A stretch of 55,986 nt of DNA from Cyanobacteria bacterium REEB67. Its GTDB lineage: Bacteria > Cyanobacteriota > Vampirovibrionia > Obscuribacterales > Obscuribacteraceae. Position 1 is the first letter of the stretch, and every line of letters begins with the position of its first letter. A program made the translations under genes and the position numbers. Positions 16,810 through 25,414 of this stretch are shown piece after piece. The notes beneath the pieces are model-generated. The model did no database searches. It had not been told where the DNA came from and worked only from the letters and a program-made list of their open reading frames with translations. The stretch is taken from NCBI GenBank assembly GCA_018971775.1, contig JAGXAB010000041.1:1-55986 (forward strand), written 5' to 3'.

Positions 16810-17631
16810 GTGATTGAAGCGACCGGAAGGGGCAGCGAAAGAACGTCCATTGACAATTTGGAGATTGCCATGGAGACCGTGAAACCTGTCGAGATGCCTG
16901 CCTCTCCGCAAAAACCGGCCAAGATCGGTCGCGTCCGCTGGGTCGGCGAAATGAATCAGGCTCTCAGCGAAGGCCTGGCCACTAGCCAGCTCCTGGCCGC
17001 AGTCGAATCGGATCAGCTAGCGGCCGGTCGCAAAATCTGCCTCGATCTCTGGCCTTTCATCCGCCATCTACCCGACCAGATCAAGGCAGTCAAAGACAAA
17101 TTGCCCGATCAGCTCGAACCGGCCAAACTCTTTTTAAACAGTCTCGCCGACGAAGAGCGGCACTATCAAGAGCTCTACATCAAACAGTGCGAACTGGCCG
17201 GACTGAGCCGCGACGCCCTGCTGACAACCGAAGTGGCGCCGGCTCAGCCGATCGCCGTCCTGACACGGACGATGGACAGGGCCTGCCTGGAAGGCGATGT
17301 CGTCACCGGCGTGCAGGCGATTGTGGCAGCCGAGCTTGCTGCCACGCAGTTTGCCCGCGCCGCCAAAAGTGCTTTCGAGCAGTATTTTGACTTGCATGCC
17401 GGCGAATATGACGATGGACGCATCGACGAAGGCCTATCCTGGCTGCGCCTCCACGCCAAACCCAATACCAGGCACGCCCTCTGGATGAATCGCATGCTCG
17501 TTGCCCTCAACCAGGAAAATGACAGTTCGATCTGGCCCGAGACAGTTAAAGAAATACTCAAATCTATTTTTAGTCTCTGGCGAGTAGACCCATCTACAGT
17601 CGAGAAATGGCTGAGTAGTAGAGGTACTTAA
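16810..17631 (+). CDS. Heme-oxygenase-fold-like (iron-containing redox enzyme-like) protein
   Basis: A 273-residue largely helical protein. DEERHYQELYIKQ, VAAELAATQFARAA and LRLHAKPNTRHALWMN resemble, in order and spacing, the metal-binding helices of heme-oxygenase-like diiron oxidases (HDO). The last motif has His, +4 and +7 residues as H-x3-N-x2-H, where HDO enzymes have Asp in the middle position. The metal site may therefore be incomplete or altered. Family assignment is tentative. The frame is open from TTG 16774, but GTG 16810 is preceded by GAGGA with seven-base spacing, so I choose it. It is the first gene of a plus-strand operon with the LolA-like and ICMT-like genes and is divergent from the GH3 cluster. 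Confidence 0.65.
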   Translation: MIEATGRGSERTSIDNLEIAMETVKPVEMPASPQKPAKIGRVRWVGEMNQALSEGLATSQLLAAVESDQLAAGRKICLDLWPFIRHLPDQIKAVKDKLPDQLEPAKLFLNSLADEERHYQELYIKQCELAGLSRDALLTTEVAPAQPIAVLTRTMDRACLEGDVVTGVQAIVAAELAATQFARAAKSAFEQYFDLHAGEYDDGRIDEGLSWLRLHAKPNTRHALWMNRMLVALNQENDSSIWPETVKEILKSIFSLWRVDPSTVEKWLSSRGT

Positions 17632-18435
17632 ATGAAACCATTTTCAAAAAGCAGACCGCTGCAAGCAGCAGGTGCGCTCAGTTTGCTTTTGATTTTGCTA
17701 TTTCAATCAACAGGCAATAAAGCTATGGCCCAGGAAGCCGCCGATGCGCGCACTAAACCTTCAAACGGCAAGAGTCTGAAAGACCCCGGCCGGGATTACC
17801 TGGCTATGGTACCGACACCGCCGCCGATGGCTGACGGTGCCGACTTCATCCAAAAGATGCAGAGCGCCGCCGATTCCTACCAGGATTATTATTTCGAATA
17901 TAAAATGAGCGCCTTCAAGCACGGCACTGTCGTAGAGGAAGGCAAATTCTGGTTTAAAAAGCCACGCCTGCTGCGCCTGGAAGAAATCGGCGAATTCAAA
18001 CACGGTTGCACGGCTATTCTCACCGCCTCGGGCAAAGTCAAAGCAAAGGCCGGCGGTGCGCTCGGAGTCTTCACCGTCGATCTGGCACCACAAAACAATA
18101 TGCTACGTTCGGCCAACGGTTATCCGATGGTGCAGAGCGATCTCTCCAGTCTGGCTGCCGCTCTGCGCAAGTTTCTCGCCGAGGGCAAAACGGCCAAGGT
18201 GAGCCAGAATGCGCTGCAGATCAGCTCGCAACCACAAAAAGTGCATATCCTCGAAATCTATCAAAACCCGAACCATCAGATATACAAGCGGGTGGCGGTC
18301 GACAGCAATAGCTTTCTCCCCGTAGAGTGGTGGGACTTCGAGTCCGGCAAACTGGTCTCGCACTCCATCTGGAAAACTTTTAAAGGCAATATCGCTTTGA
18401 GCAACACCTTATTTGAGGACGTAAATCGCAAATGA
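17632..18435 (+). CDS. Secreted LolA-like protein
   Basis: A 267-residue protein with an N-terminal signal peptide (hydrophobic core LSLLLILLFQS, cleavage near AMAQEA). The mature part is rich in beta strands. It contains YYFEYKMSAFKHGTVVEEGKFWFKKPRLLRLEE, which I quote as two parts: the strand YYFEYKMSAF and the motif GKFWFKKPRLLRLEE. This is the curled-sheet start of LolA/LolB-type and DUF1571-type lipid-binding proteins. A role in carrying a lipid or lipoprotein across the periplasm is inferred. The ATG follows the TAA of the upstream gene directly, with GAGG ahead of it. It overlaps the methyltransferase gene by four bases (ATGA), so the three genes are coupled. Confidence 0.65.
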   Translation: MKPFSKSRPLQAAGALSLLLILLFQSTGNKAMAQEAADARTKPSNGKSLKDPGRDYLAMVPTPPPMADGADFIQKMQSAADSYQDYYFEYKMSAFKHGTVVEEGKFWFKKPRLLRLEEIGEFKHGCTAILTASGKVKAKAGGALGVFTVDLAPQNNMLRSANGYPMVQSDLSSLAAALRKFLAEGKTAKVSQNALQISSQPQKVHILEIYQNPNHQIYKRVAVDSNSFLPVEWWDFESGKLVSHSIWKTFKGNIALSNTLFEDVNRK

Positions 18436-19085
18436 CTTTCAACCCGCCCACAATCGCCGCCATCATTCTATTTGGCTCCGGCATCCTGGCCGGCATCCCT
18501 GTACTGGCCAAGGGCTTCTCCAGACGCGGCAAAGGTATCGTCTACCAATCGGACTTTCTCTTGCAACGCGCACCGCAGCTGGTATCAGTGCTGAATATCT
18601 TTTTGATCGTCACCTCCTTCCTCGTATGTAACGATCCGGTCACGACCATACCGCTGCCGAGATTGTTCAGCCTGGTCACGACCAACCCACCCACTGCATT
18701 CGAAACCGTCATCTCCTGGGTCGGTATAGCAATCTTGCTCTCCGGCTTGATTTTCATGATTGGCGGCTGGTATTCGCTCGGCGAATCGTTCAGCACCGAC
18801 GCCGAACTACTCGAAGGTCAAAAACTGCGCGAAGGCGGCCTTCTACAATTTGTCATGCATCCGGCCTATTCGGGTATCATCCAGTGTTCCATTGGCGGCT
18901 CGCTGGCATCGCTTTCGCCTCTCTGCCTCTGCTTGACCCTCTTTGTGATCGCCCCGCTTTGGCTCAGACGGGCAAAGTACGAAGAAGAACTGCTGATCAA
19001 GACTTTCGGCGACGAGTACAAGAAATACGCCCAGAAGCTCAAATGGCGCAGACTAATCCCTAAATTTATTCCAATTGGCGTTTAA
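18432..19085 (+). CDS. ICMT/PEMT-like membrane methyltransferase
   Basis: A 217-residue integral membrane protein with four to five helices. The C-terminal half has the isoprenylcysteine carboxyl methyltransferase/phospholipid methyltransferase signature: REGGLLQFVMHPAYSG (R-x...HP-x-Y) and YEEELLIKTFGDEYKKYAQ (EE-x-L-x4-FG-x-EY-x-x-Y), which bind SAM at the membrane face. Bacterial members methylate small lipids or thiols and few substrates are known. The ATG overlaps the LolA-like stop by four bases. Together with the LolA-like carrier it suggests modification of an envelope lipid (inference). Confidence 0.85.
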   Translation: MTFNPPTIAAIILFGSGILAGIPVLAKGFSRRGKGIVYQSDFLLQRAPQLVSVLNIFLIVTSFLVCNDPVTTIPLPRLFSLVTTNPPTAFETVISWVGIAILLSGLIFMIGGWYSLGESFSTDAELLEGQKLREGGLLQFVMHPAYSGIIQCSIGGSLASLSPLCLCLTLFVIAPLWLRRAKYEEELLIKTFGDEYKKYAQKLKWRRLIPKFIPIGV

Positions 19086-19209
19086 CCTCGGCTATAAGTC
19101 CAACCGAGACAGAAAAGCTTTAGTACAGGCCTTGGCTGGTCGGCTACAAAGTCGTCCTCTGGCCGTGAAAATGGGCGGAACATCCGGGCAAAAATTTCGA
19201 CCTTAGATA

Positions 19210-19240
19210 TTGAGGCTGAATGCCAAGACCATGCTAGAAT
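19210..19240 (+). promoter_or_regulatory. Candidate sigma-70 promoter with extended -10
   Basis: TTGAGG (19210-19215) and TAGAAT (19235-19240) are separated by 19 bases, and TGC immediately precedes the -10 (TGnTAGAAT, an extended -10). The distance to the SRPBCC start at 19290 is about 45 bases. A spacing of 19 is longer than ideal, but extended -10 promoters tolerate it. The ~200-base gap from 19086 otherwise holds only a weak hairpin (CTCGG...CCGAG near 19088-19108) and no gene. Confidence 0.45.
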
Positions 19241-19289
19241 CTTTACATCTTTGAAGAGTCAGGCCTGAGCGCCAGACCGGGGAGACCTT

Positions 19290-19913
19290 TTGAAAAAACA
19301 TCTCAAGCCAGCGCTCATACTCTCAGCATTGCTGATGGCAGCGCCGACTCTTATCTCGGCTTCGCAATATACGAGCGGCCAGGCCTGGGCCCGCGACAAA
19401 AACGTCGACACCAACAAAGCCTGCCCGACCCAGGCCGTGAAGCTCGAGCCGGTGCATGCCGAAATCAGAATCGAAGCGCCACCGCATCTGGTGTGGAATG
19501 TCGTGCATGAAGAACGCAAGCACGACCCCGACATGGCCTACAGCAAGGTTTTGTCCGAAAAGGACAATGAAGTCTTACTCGAACAAAAATTTACGGTGCT
19601 GCCGGTGATCGGCACCTCAGTATGCACAATGCATCAAAAAGAAACTCCAGATAGTCGCATCGACTATAAGTTGATCAAATCAGATCGTTTCAAAGTAATG
19701 GAAGGCAGCTGGGTACTGGTGCCCTCCGCCGACAACAAGTCGACGACCCTGCAACTGACTACCACAGTCGATCTGGGTATGCCTGTGCCGAGAAGCATCT
19801 TCAATGCCATTACCGCCAAGAAGCTCGACCGTCGCCTGCAGCATATTAAGGTCATGGCCGAAGAAGAAGCGAAGGCGGCCAAAGTCGCCGAAGCGCGTAA
19901 GGGCTTCAATTAA
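19290..19913 (+). CDS. Secreted SRPBCC (polyketide cyclase/START-like) protein
   Basis: A 207-residue protein with a signal peptide (KKHLKPALILSALLMAAPTLISA) and a mature domain of the SRPBCC fold. VHAEIRIEAPPHLVWNVVHE is the classic first strand plus helix, followed by long antiparallel strands and a C-terminal amphipathic helix (KLDRRLQHIKVMAEEEAKAAK). SRPBCC domains bind hydrophobic ligands in a deep cavity. A periplasmic lipid- or aromatic-binding role is inferred. The start is TTG 19290 with GGGGAG five bases upstream. The 3' end overlaps the convergent phosphatase gene by eight bases. Confidence 0.75.
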   Translation: MKKHLKPALILSALLMAAPTLISASQYTSGQAWARDKNVDTNKACPTQAVKLEPVHAEIRIEAPPHLVWNVVHEERKHDPDMAYSKVLSEKDNEVLLEQKFTVLPVIGTSVCTMHQKETPDSRIDYKLIKSDRFKVMEGSWVLVPSADNKSTTLQLTTTVDLGMPVPRSIFNAITAKKLDRRLQHIKVMAEEEAKAAKVAEARKGFN

Positions 19914-21636
19914 TCTTTTGATTGGTTTGCTTGGCCGCTTTCGCCAGCTCAAGACTGGAGTCGACCAGAGCTTCCAGACGGACGCCGAAATGCGACTCGA
20001 AAAATGTCTTTTTCTCGCCAAGGGCCCAGATCTCAGGCAAGCAGTTTTGCTCCGGATGCAAGGTGAGGACAAGAGAAACAGTACTGAGGCTATCACGCTC
20101 CTTAAATAGATCTTTGTTAAAGTCGCGCGAGCGCTCCTTAAAGACCACCTTCAGATCGCCAATCACTTGCTTGTGACTGCGATCGAGAGCCTCGGCCAGG
20201 CGCAGTATGGCAGCCAGATCAGACACCAGGGTGCGGTCTTCGGCACCAATCGAATACCAGGCCTCGTGGGTCACCTTCGGCTCGGAGCCGCGGTGATAAC
20301 GAGCGATGGCCGCGATAATCGAAACCTCCTCTTCGGAATGGCCGAGCAAGCCGCCGTGTTTGATCAAATAGTAGGAATGTTTGTGATGCCCGTTGCGGCC
20401 GATATACATACCGAGATCGTGGAGCATGGCGGCAGACCAGAGCAGATGTCCGACCTCTTCAAGATGATCGTGCAAGATGCCGCGCGTCTGCGTAAAAAGC
20501 TGCTGGGCAAGAAATGCAACCTGCTGACCGTGGGCGAAACTGCCGTGATATTTTTCCAGCAGACTGTGCACGGACCTGGAGCGGGGATCGCGGTGCAGAG
20601 TCATGCCGCCGTCCAACCAACCGGTCTGCAAAAAGCGATCGACGACGACGCCTTCGCGCAGGGCAGCCGTGCAAAATTTTAGTTCGGAGACTTTGAGCGA
20701 TTTCATCGTCTCGAGCAAAACGATCGAGCCGGCCAGAATCGTCTCGTTGCGATCAGCGGAGACACCTTTTGGCTTTTCGCCCTTGAGAGCCGCTGTCTCG
20801 AGATAAGAAACGATCTCGACCAGACGATCGACACGTATAGTCCAGCCGGAAAGCTCGGCATGCGGATTGCCCTGAGAGGCGCGGTCCAGTTTGGCCAGAG
20901 CGGCAATCGTGCCGGACGTACCAATCAAGACATCGAAGCCGCCACTGTTCTCGATACCATTAGAACTCGGTCGGAGCACGCCGCGCACTTCGTCGTGCAG
21001 CTCCTTAATCATCTCGCGGGTGATGACATTGCGCTTGAAAAAGCGCTGGGTGAGCCTGGCCGCGCCGAGTTTATATGATTCTGCAAAATGGATCTGGGAG
21101 CGGTCGCCGACGATAAGCTCGGTACTGCCACCACCGATGTCGATGATACAAAAGCGCTGGTCGGGAGCAGCTATCCTGGCACTCAAATTGAAGAGTACAC
21201 CGAGATAAATAAGCCTGGCTTCTTCTTTACCCGAGACCATACGCGCGTCGATGCGCAACTCCTGACGAATCGCCCGCAGACATTCCTCACCGTTTTTGGA
21301 CTCGCGCACCGCCGAAGTAGCGACCGCCACGATACTGCTGGCACCGCGCTCCCTTGCTTTTTTGATCATGTCGCGCAGGATGCGCACGGCCGAGCGCAAG
21401 GCCGGCTCATCGATGTAGTGAGCGGTGAGGGAGCGACGGAAAAAAGGAACGGCTTCTTTTACTTTCAAAAGCACTTCAAAATGATCTTTGTCCGGAGAGG
21501 CCTGACAGACAATCATATGAAAGCTATTGGTGCCCATGTCGATGATGGCGATGATCGGACCGCCCTTCACCTTAACAGGTGAACTCTGTCGTTCGACATT
21601 GTGCTCGGAGCCAGTAGCTGTGACTTTGGCGCTCAT
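19906..21636 (-). CDS. ppx: Exopolyphosphatase/guanosine pentaphosphate phosphatase (Ppx/GppA) with HD domain
   Basis: A 576-residue protein. Residues ~28-330 form the ASKHA-fold Ppx/GppA domain with IAIIDMGTNSFHMIV (phosphate 1), VATSAVRESKNG, IIDIGGGSTELIVG (phosphate 2) and IGTSGTIAALA. Residues ~345-560 form the C-terminal HD-type domain (SFAHGQQVAFLA, AAMLHDLGMYIG, HHKHSYYLIKH). The enzyme degrades long-chain polyphosphate and may also convert pppGpp to ppGpp; sequence alone does not separate Ppx from GppA. No polyphosphate kinase is seen nearby. ATG 21636. It lies 45 bases downstream of the hemY-type gene and ends tail-to-tail with the SRPBCC gene. Confidence 0.9.
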   Translation of the reverse strand: MSAKVTATGSEHNVERQSSPVKVKGGPIIAIIDMGTNSFHMIVCQASPDKDHFEVLLKVKEAVPFFRRSLTAHYIDEPALRSAVRILRDMIKKARERGASSIVAVATSAVRESKNGEECLRAIRQELRIDARMVSGKEEARLIYLGVLFNLSARIAAPDQRFCIIDIGGGSTELIVGDRSQIHFAESYKLGAARLTQRFFKRNVITREMIKELHDEVRGVLRPSSNGIENSGGFDVLIGTSGTIAALAKLDRASQGNPHAELSGWTIRVDRLVEIVSYLETAALKGEKPKGVSADRNETILAGSIVLLETMKSLKVSELKFCTAALREGVVVDRFLQTGWLDGGMTLHRDPRSRSVHSLLEKYHGSFAHGQQVAFLAQQLFTQTRGILHDHLEEVGHLLWSAAMLHDLGMYIGRNGHHKHSYYLIKHGGLLGHSEEEVSIIAAIARYHRGSEPKVTHEAWYSIGAEDRTLVSDLAAILRLAEALDRSHKQVIGDLKVVFKERSRDFNKDLFKERDSLSTVSLVLTLHPEQNCLPEIWALGEKKTFFESHFGVRLEALVDSSLELAKAAKQTNQKIN

Positions 21637-21681
21637 AAAATGCTTGGGCTTCCTGACTGAAACAATATCCTAGTTATACAA

Positions 21682-23286
21682 CTAATTGACCGACACCGAC
21701 TGAAGCTTCGCAAGATGGCCGAGAATTTTATCGGCACAGACATCTCCGGAGTGAACGCATTCGGGCAAACCAACGCCTCGGTACGAGGCACCGGCCAGAT
21801 GCAGACCGTCGATACCAGAGGCCAGACTGTCTATTCTGGCCAGCAACTTTTTATGACCGACATAGTATTGAGGCATCGACTGCGGCCAGCGGCAAACACG
21901 GGCATAAAGAGGTCTGGCTGACTGATCCAAACCGACCAGCTTGACCAGATCGGCCAGGGCCATGTCGATAAGCTCGGCGTCAGGCCTGGCGAGAATCTCC
22001 GGCTGTTTGACGCCACCGAGAAAGACACGCAAGATGAGTTTATCGCCGGGGGCACGACCTTTAAATTTTTTGCTGGCGAAGGCCACGGCGATAGAATTGA
22101 GTTTGCACCTGTGCATCTCTACTTCGGGGATGACGACACCAAAGGCATCCAGCTTGCCGGCAACTTCCAGGGCGATATCGCTCTTGTTGACCAGGAAATT
22201 GACGACAAGTGAAGAAGCAGCCTCGATTTTGGCCAGCTCAGCCGCCAGTTCATTTAAACGAGAAGAAGAAGAAGAAGAAGAAGAACTGCTCAGGATTGCC
22301 GCCGCTCGTCCAGCCGGCACGGCCAGAACCACATGATCGGCGCTCAAGACCTGATCGGCAAGCTGGATTGAATAGGACTGGCCGCCTTTGTCCTCTGCAC
22401 GGGTAATTTCAGCAACCGGGGCAGAAAGACGAAAGTCAAGATTGCCAGTGGCACTGGCCGACCGCAACCTGGCGACGAGGGCCTCGACAAGGATACCCAT
22501 GCCGCCGTCAAAACTGCAAAACATACCGTAACGCACGCCTGCAGACGCGCTGGCATTCACACCCGGTTGACTGGCAACAGGATCGCCGCCATCGTCAGAG
22601 GATATTTTGGAATGAGCCTGGGCCTGGTCCTGGGCCTGCTGACGCGCCTGACTGAGCAGACCACCTATGACGCTGCCGGCATTTTGTTCGAGCTCGACAA
22701 ATCGTTCGGCGGCCATAGCGGCGCTCAATTTTTCGGCGTCGCCTACATAAATGCCGCCGACCATAGGCTGGGCGATTTTTTCCAGGAGCTCGGCGCCGAA
22801 GCGCCGACGGACAAAATCTGCCAGAGATTCGTCTTCGGTACTTGCGCGCACCGGCAAAAAGGGCTCGCTCAAAACGCGCAGTTTACCGGCAAGCGAGATG
22901 ATTGGACTTTCCAGAAAAGGCAAAATTTTACCCGGCGCCAGCATAGCAAAGCCCTCGGGCAACTTGACCAGTTTGCCGCCACTGACGACCATGGCGCCAC
23001 GACCCTCGACATTGGTCGGGATGATCCGGTCGCTCAGACCGAGGCGCTCGGCCAGATTACGCATGTAAGGACGGGTGGTGATGAAGCTGTCTGGTCCCGA
23101 CTCGATCAGAGCCCCCTGCTCGGCGGTAGTCTCGATGATACCGCCGGCGCGACCACTGCCTTCGAGCACAGTTACTTTCAGCACGCCGCTTTTGAACGCT
23201 TCGCTTTCAATCAGATCAAAGGCGCAAGTAAGACCGGTCACTCCGGCCCCGACGATGACGATATGCGTTCGCTTGCCAGCGCTCAT
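21682..23286 (-). CDS. hemY: Protoporphyrinogen oxidase (HemY/HemG type, FAD-dependent)
   Basis: A 534-residue FAD enzyme of the amine-oxidase/protoporphyrinogen oxidase family, which catalyses six-electron oxidation of protoporphyrinogen IX (or coproporphyrinogen III in the coproporphyrin-dependent route). It has the dinucleotide motif VGAGVTGLTCAFDL (residues ~12-25), EGSGRAGGIIET, SGPDSFI, and near the end LAGASYRGVGLPECVHSG. It is longer than the usual ~470 residues because of a Ser/Ala/Gln-rich insert around residues 205-245 and a ten-Ser tract. Its ATG overlaps the hemE stop by four bases, so the two heme genes are translationally coupled. The oxygen-dependent type implies heme synthesis under aerobic conditions. 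Confidence 0.92.
   Translation of the reverse strand: MSAGKRTHIVIVGAGVTGLTCAFDLIESEAFKSGVLKVTVLEGSGRAGGIIETTAEQGALIESGPDSFITTRPYMRNLAERLGLSDRIIPTNVEGRGAMVVSGGKLVKLPEGFAMLAPGKILPFLESPIISLAGKLRVLSEPFLPVRASTEDESLADFVRRRFGAELLEKIAQPMVGGIYVGDAEKLSAAMAAERFVELEQNAGSVIGGLLSQARQQAQDQAQAHSKISSDDGGDPVASQPGVNASASAGVRYGMFCSFDGGMGILVEALVARLRSASATGNLDFRLSAPVAEITRAEDKGGQSYSIQLADQVLSADHVVLAVPAGRAAAILSSSSSSSSSSRLNELAAELAKIEAASSLVVNFLVNKSDIALEVAGKLDAFGVVIPEVEMHRCKLNSIAVAFASKKFKGRAPGDKLILRVFLGGVKQPEILARPDAELIDMALADLVKLVGLDQSARPLYARVCRWPQSMPQYYVGHKKLLARIDSLASGIDGLHLAGASYRGVGLPECVHSGDVCADKILGHLAKLQSVSVN
22262..22285 (-). repeat. (GAA)8 / (TTC)8 microsatellite encoding polyserine in hemY
   Basis: Eight GAA units on the plus strand read as TCT codons on the minus strand. 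With flanking codons they give ten consecutive Ser in the protoporphyrinogen oxidase, between ...RAAAIL and RLNELAAEL. A triplet repeat changes length in frame, so slippage would alter the loop rather than switch the gene off. A second, longer tract of the same type is at 37760-37801. Confidence 0.95.
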
Positions 23287-24341
23287 AATTGCGCCGCTCC
23301 GCTAAGGGCGGAGTTGCGTACCATCTCGACTAGAAATTTGACGTTATCGACCGGTGTACCGGGCAAGATGCCGTGGCCCAGATTGAAAATATAACCGGCC
23401 TTACCCCTGCAGCGATCGAGTAATTTCTGGGCCCGCGCTTCCAGTAAAGCACGCTCGGCAAAAAGCAAAGTAGGATCGAGATTACCCTGCACGCACCTAT
23501 CGCGCAGAGCCTCGCTCTGCCAGGTGGAGAATAGATCAACGCGCCAATCGAGACCGATGACGTCGCCGCCGGCCGCGGCCATCAAATCGATGATGCCACC
23601 GGTATTGGTGCCAAAATGAATCGTCGGCGCCCGCTCTTTTAAATTGTCGAAAATATATTTACTGTGCGGTTGGACGAATTCTTCGTAATCTTCACGGCAA
23701 AGCGAACCGACCCAGGAGTCGAAGAGCATCAGACAATCAGCACCGGCGGCCTCTTGAGCCTGCAGATAGGCAACAGTAAGCCTGGCTAAATAAGCCATCA
23801 ATTTTTGAAATGCAGCTCTTTCATTGTGCATAAAAAGTTTGGTGCGCTCGAAATTACGAGAAGATCCACCCTCGATCAAATATGAAGCGAGGGTAAAAGG
23901 TGCGCCGGCAAAACCTATCAATGGACAATCGGGACGGGCGCCCTTGAAGAGCTTGATCGCCTCGAGCACGTAGGAGAGCTCATCGCCCGCATCGAATAAC
24001 GGCAGCCTATCCACATCGCCGGGAGCTCGCACCGGATTGTCGATGACCGGGCCATCGCCTTGAGCAAAACGCAGTCCAACGCCCATGGCGTCGATTGGCA
24101 GTAAGATATCGGCAAAAATAATGCCGGCGTCGACATCGAGTTGCTCGACGGCCATCACCGTCACCTGCGAAGCCAGTTGCGGATTTTTGCAGAGTTCTAG
24201 AAAACTGACCTTTTGACGAATGGCGCGGTATTCTGGTTGATAACGTCCGGCTTGACGCAGAAGCCAAACGGGTGGACGCTCGGTCGGCTCGCGACGCAGT
24301 GTGCGCATGAAGATACTTTGCTTAACCGCGCTCTTATCCAT
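23283..24341 (-). CDS. hemE: Uroporphyrinogen decarboxylase
   Basis: A 352-residue enzyme that converts uroporphyrinogen III to coproporphyrinogen III by four decarboxylations, in the cytoplasm. The signature PPVWLLRQAGRYQPEYR near the N-terminus carries the substrate-binding Arg residues. FADILLPIDAMG contains the catalytic Asp, and FDSWVGSLCREDYEEF and NLGHGILPGTPVDNVKFLVE complete the family pattern. Its length is typical. ATG 24341 is on the minus strand, divergent from the flavoprotein gene at 24419. The 77-base gap between them must hold both promoters, though I see no strong consensus. It is coupled to the protoporphyrinogen oxidase gene. Confidence 0.97.
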   Translation of the reverse strand: MDKSAVKQSIFMRTLRREPTERPPVWLLRQAGRYQPEYRAIRQKVSFLELCKNPQLASQVTVMAVEQLDVDAGIIFADILLPIDAMGVGLRFAQGDGPVIDNPVRAPGDVDRLPLFDAGDELSYVLEAIKLFKGARPDCPLIGFAGAPFTLASYLIEGGSSRNFERTKLFMHNERAAFQKLMAYLARLTVAYLQAQEAAGADCLMLFDSWVGSLCREDYEEFVQPHSKYIFDNLKERAPTIHFGTNTGGIIDLMAAAGGDVIGLDWRVDLFSTWQSEALRDRCVQGNLDPTLLFAERALLEARAQKLLDRCRGKAGYIFNLGHGILPGTPVDNVKFLVEMVRNSALSGAAQL

Positions 24342-24418
24342 GGAAAGTTACCGGAGAGAAAACCTAGAATAGCTTGAACACATGGCAGTCTAACATCAAC
24401 GTATGAAAAGTTGGCAAC

Positions 24419-25414
24419 ATGACAAATGAGAGTGAGCAAAGCTTTGCGGTAGTTATAATCGGCGGCGGTCCGGCCGGTATGAGCGCAGCCATGGGCTTCC
24501 TGGAAGGTCGCGTCAAAGCTCTCTTAATCGATCGACAGGCACAACTGGGCGGTCAACTCGCCGATATACCCAGCCCGATTGTAAACCTTGCCGGCGCTGC
24601 TGTTAACAATGGCGAAGAGTTGAGAGTGGCAATGCAAAGCTCGCTTGAGCGCGCCGCACAATTTGCCTGGGCCGATGAGAAACGACCTCTTCTCACTCTG
24701 CGCAACAATTGCCATGTCTTAAATCTTGCAGCATTTGAAGATTTTATATCGGTCGAAACGATCAATGCTCAAGGGATCAAATCCTCCGTGAGAGCGGATT
24801 TCCTTATTTTTGCCGGCGGCTACCGGGTGCGCCAATTAGAGGCGCCGACGGCCCATCTGGCCAACTTCTGGCAATATCACACCGACAACCTCGCCGGTCA
24901 ATCAGATTTGAGCGCCAGTAGCCTGGCCGTGGTCGGTGGCGGTGACAGCGCTCTTTTGAAAGCAATCAGCCTGGCCCCGAAAGTAAAAGACCTGCATTTA
25001 ATCCACCGCGGCAAAAATTTCACGGCGCGCCCTGATTTGATTACAAAAATCGCTCAGCTTCCCAATTGTCGGACCTATTGTGGAAGCAAAATAGCAGAGC
25101 TGATCGGTGCTGGAAAACTGGAGCGCATCAAACTCGACGGCGGCGAGGAGATAGCGGTTTCCGCGGTCATCGTCAAAGTCGGTTACGAGCCGAATACCGA
25201 ATTGTTGGAAGGCCTGGTGAAGTTGAACGAGAAGCGCCATGTCATTGTCGATCACGCCCTCAAAAGCAGTCACGACAGAATCTATGCCGCCGGCGACATC
25301 ATCAATGAAGAGCATGCTCGCATCAGCACGGCCGTCGGCAACGGCATGAAAGCGGCCGGATCGATCATGCAACGTATTTATCATTCAAGGTCTGAAACAA
25401 GCGAACGAAGCTAA
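24419..25414 (+). CDS. Thioredoxin-reductase-like flavoprotein, probable ferredoxin/flavodoxin-NADP reductase
   Basis: A 331-residue two-dinucleotide-binding flavoprotein. FAD motif IIGGGPAGMSAA is at the N-terminus, NAD(P) motif VVGGGDSALL is in the middle (~residues 165-175), and the second FAD motif YAAGDIINEEHARIS is near the end. The redox CxxC that thioredoxin reductases carry just ahead of the second Rossmann fold is absent. The protein therefore fits the thioredoxin-reductase-like ferredoxin-NADP reductase group (YumC type), which moves electrons between NADPH and ferredoxin or flavodoxin. It ends tail-to-tail with the SAF gene with four bases overlap. Confidence 0.85.
   Translation: MTNESEQSFAVVIIGGGPAGMSAAMGFLEGRVKALLIDRQAQLGGQLADIPSPIVNLAGAAVNNGEELRVAMQSSLERAAQFAWADEKRPLLTLRNNCHVLNLAAFEDFISVETINAQGIKSSVRADFLIFAGGYRVRQLEAPTAHLANFWQYHTDNLAGQSDLSASSLAVVGGGDSALLKAISLAPKVKDLHLIHRGKNFTARPDLITKIAQLPNCRTYCGSKIAELIGAGKLERIKLDGGEEIAVSAVIVKVGYEPNTELLEGLVKLNEKRHVIVDHALKSSHDRIYAAGDIINEEHARISTAVGNGMKAAGSIMQRIYHSRSETSERS

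Noticed and set aside
24419..25414. Thioredoxin reductase
   Set aside because: The redox CxxC is missing, so a ferredoxin-NADP reductase-like role fits better.
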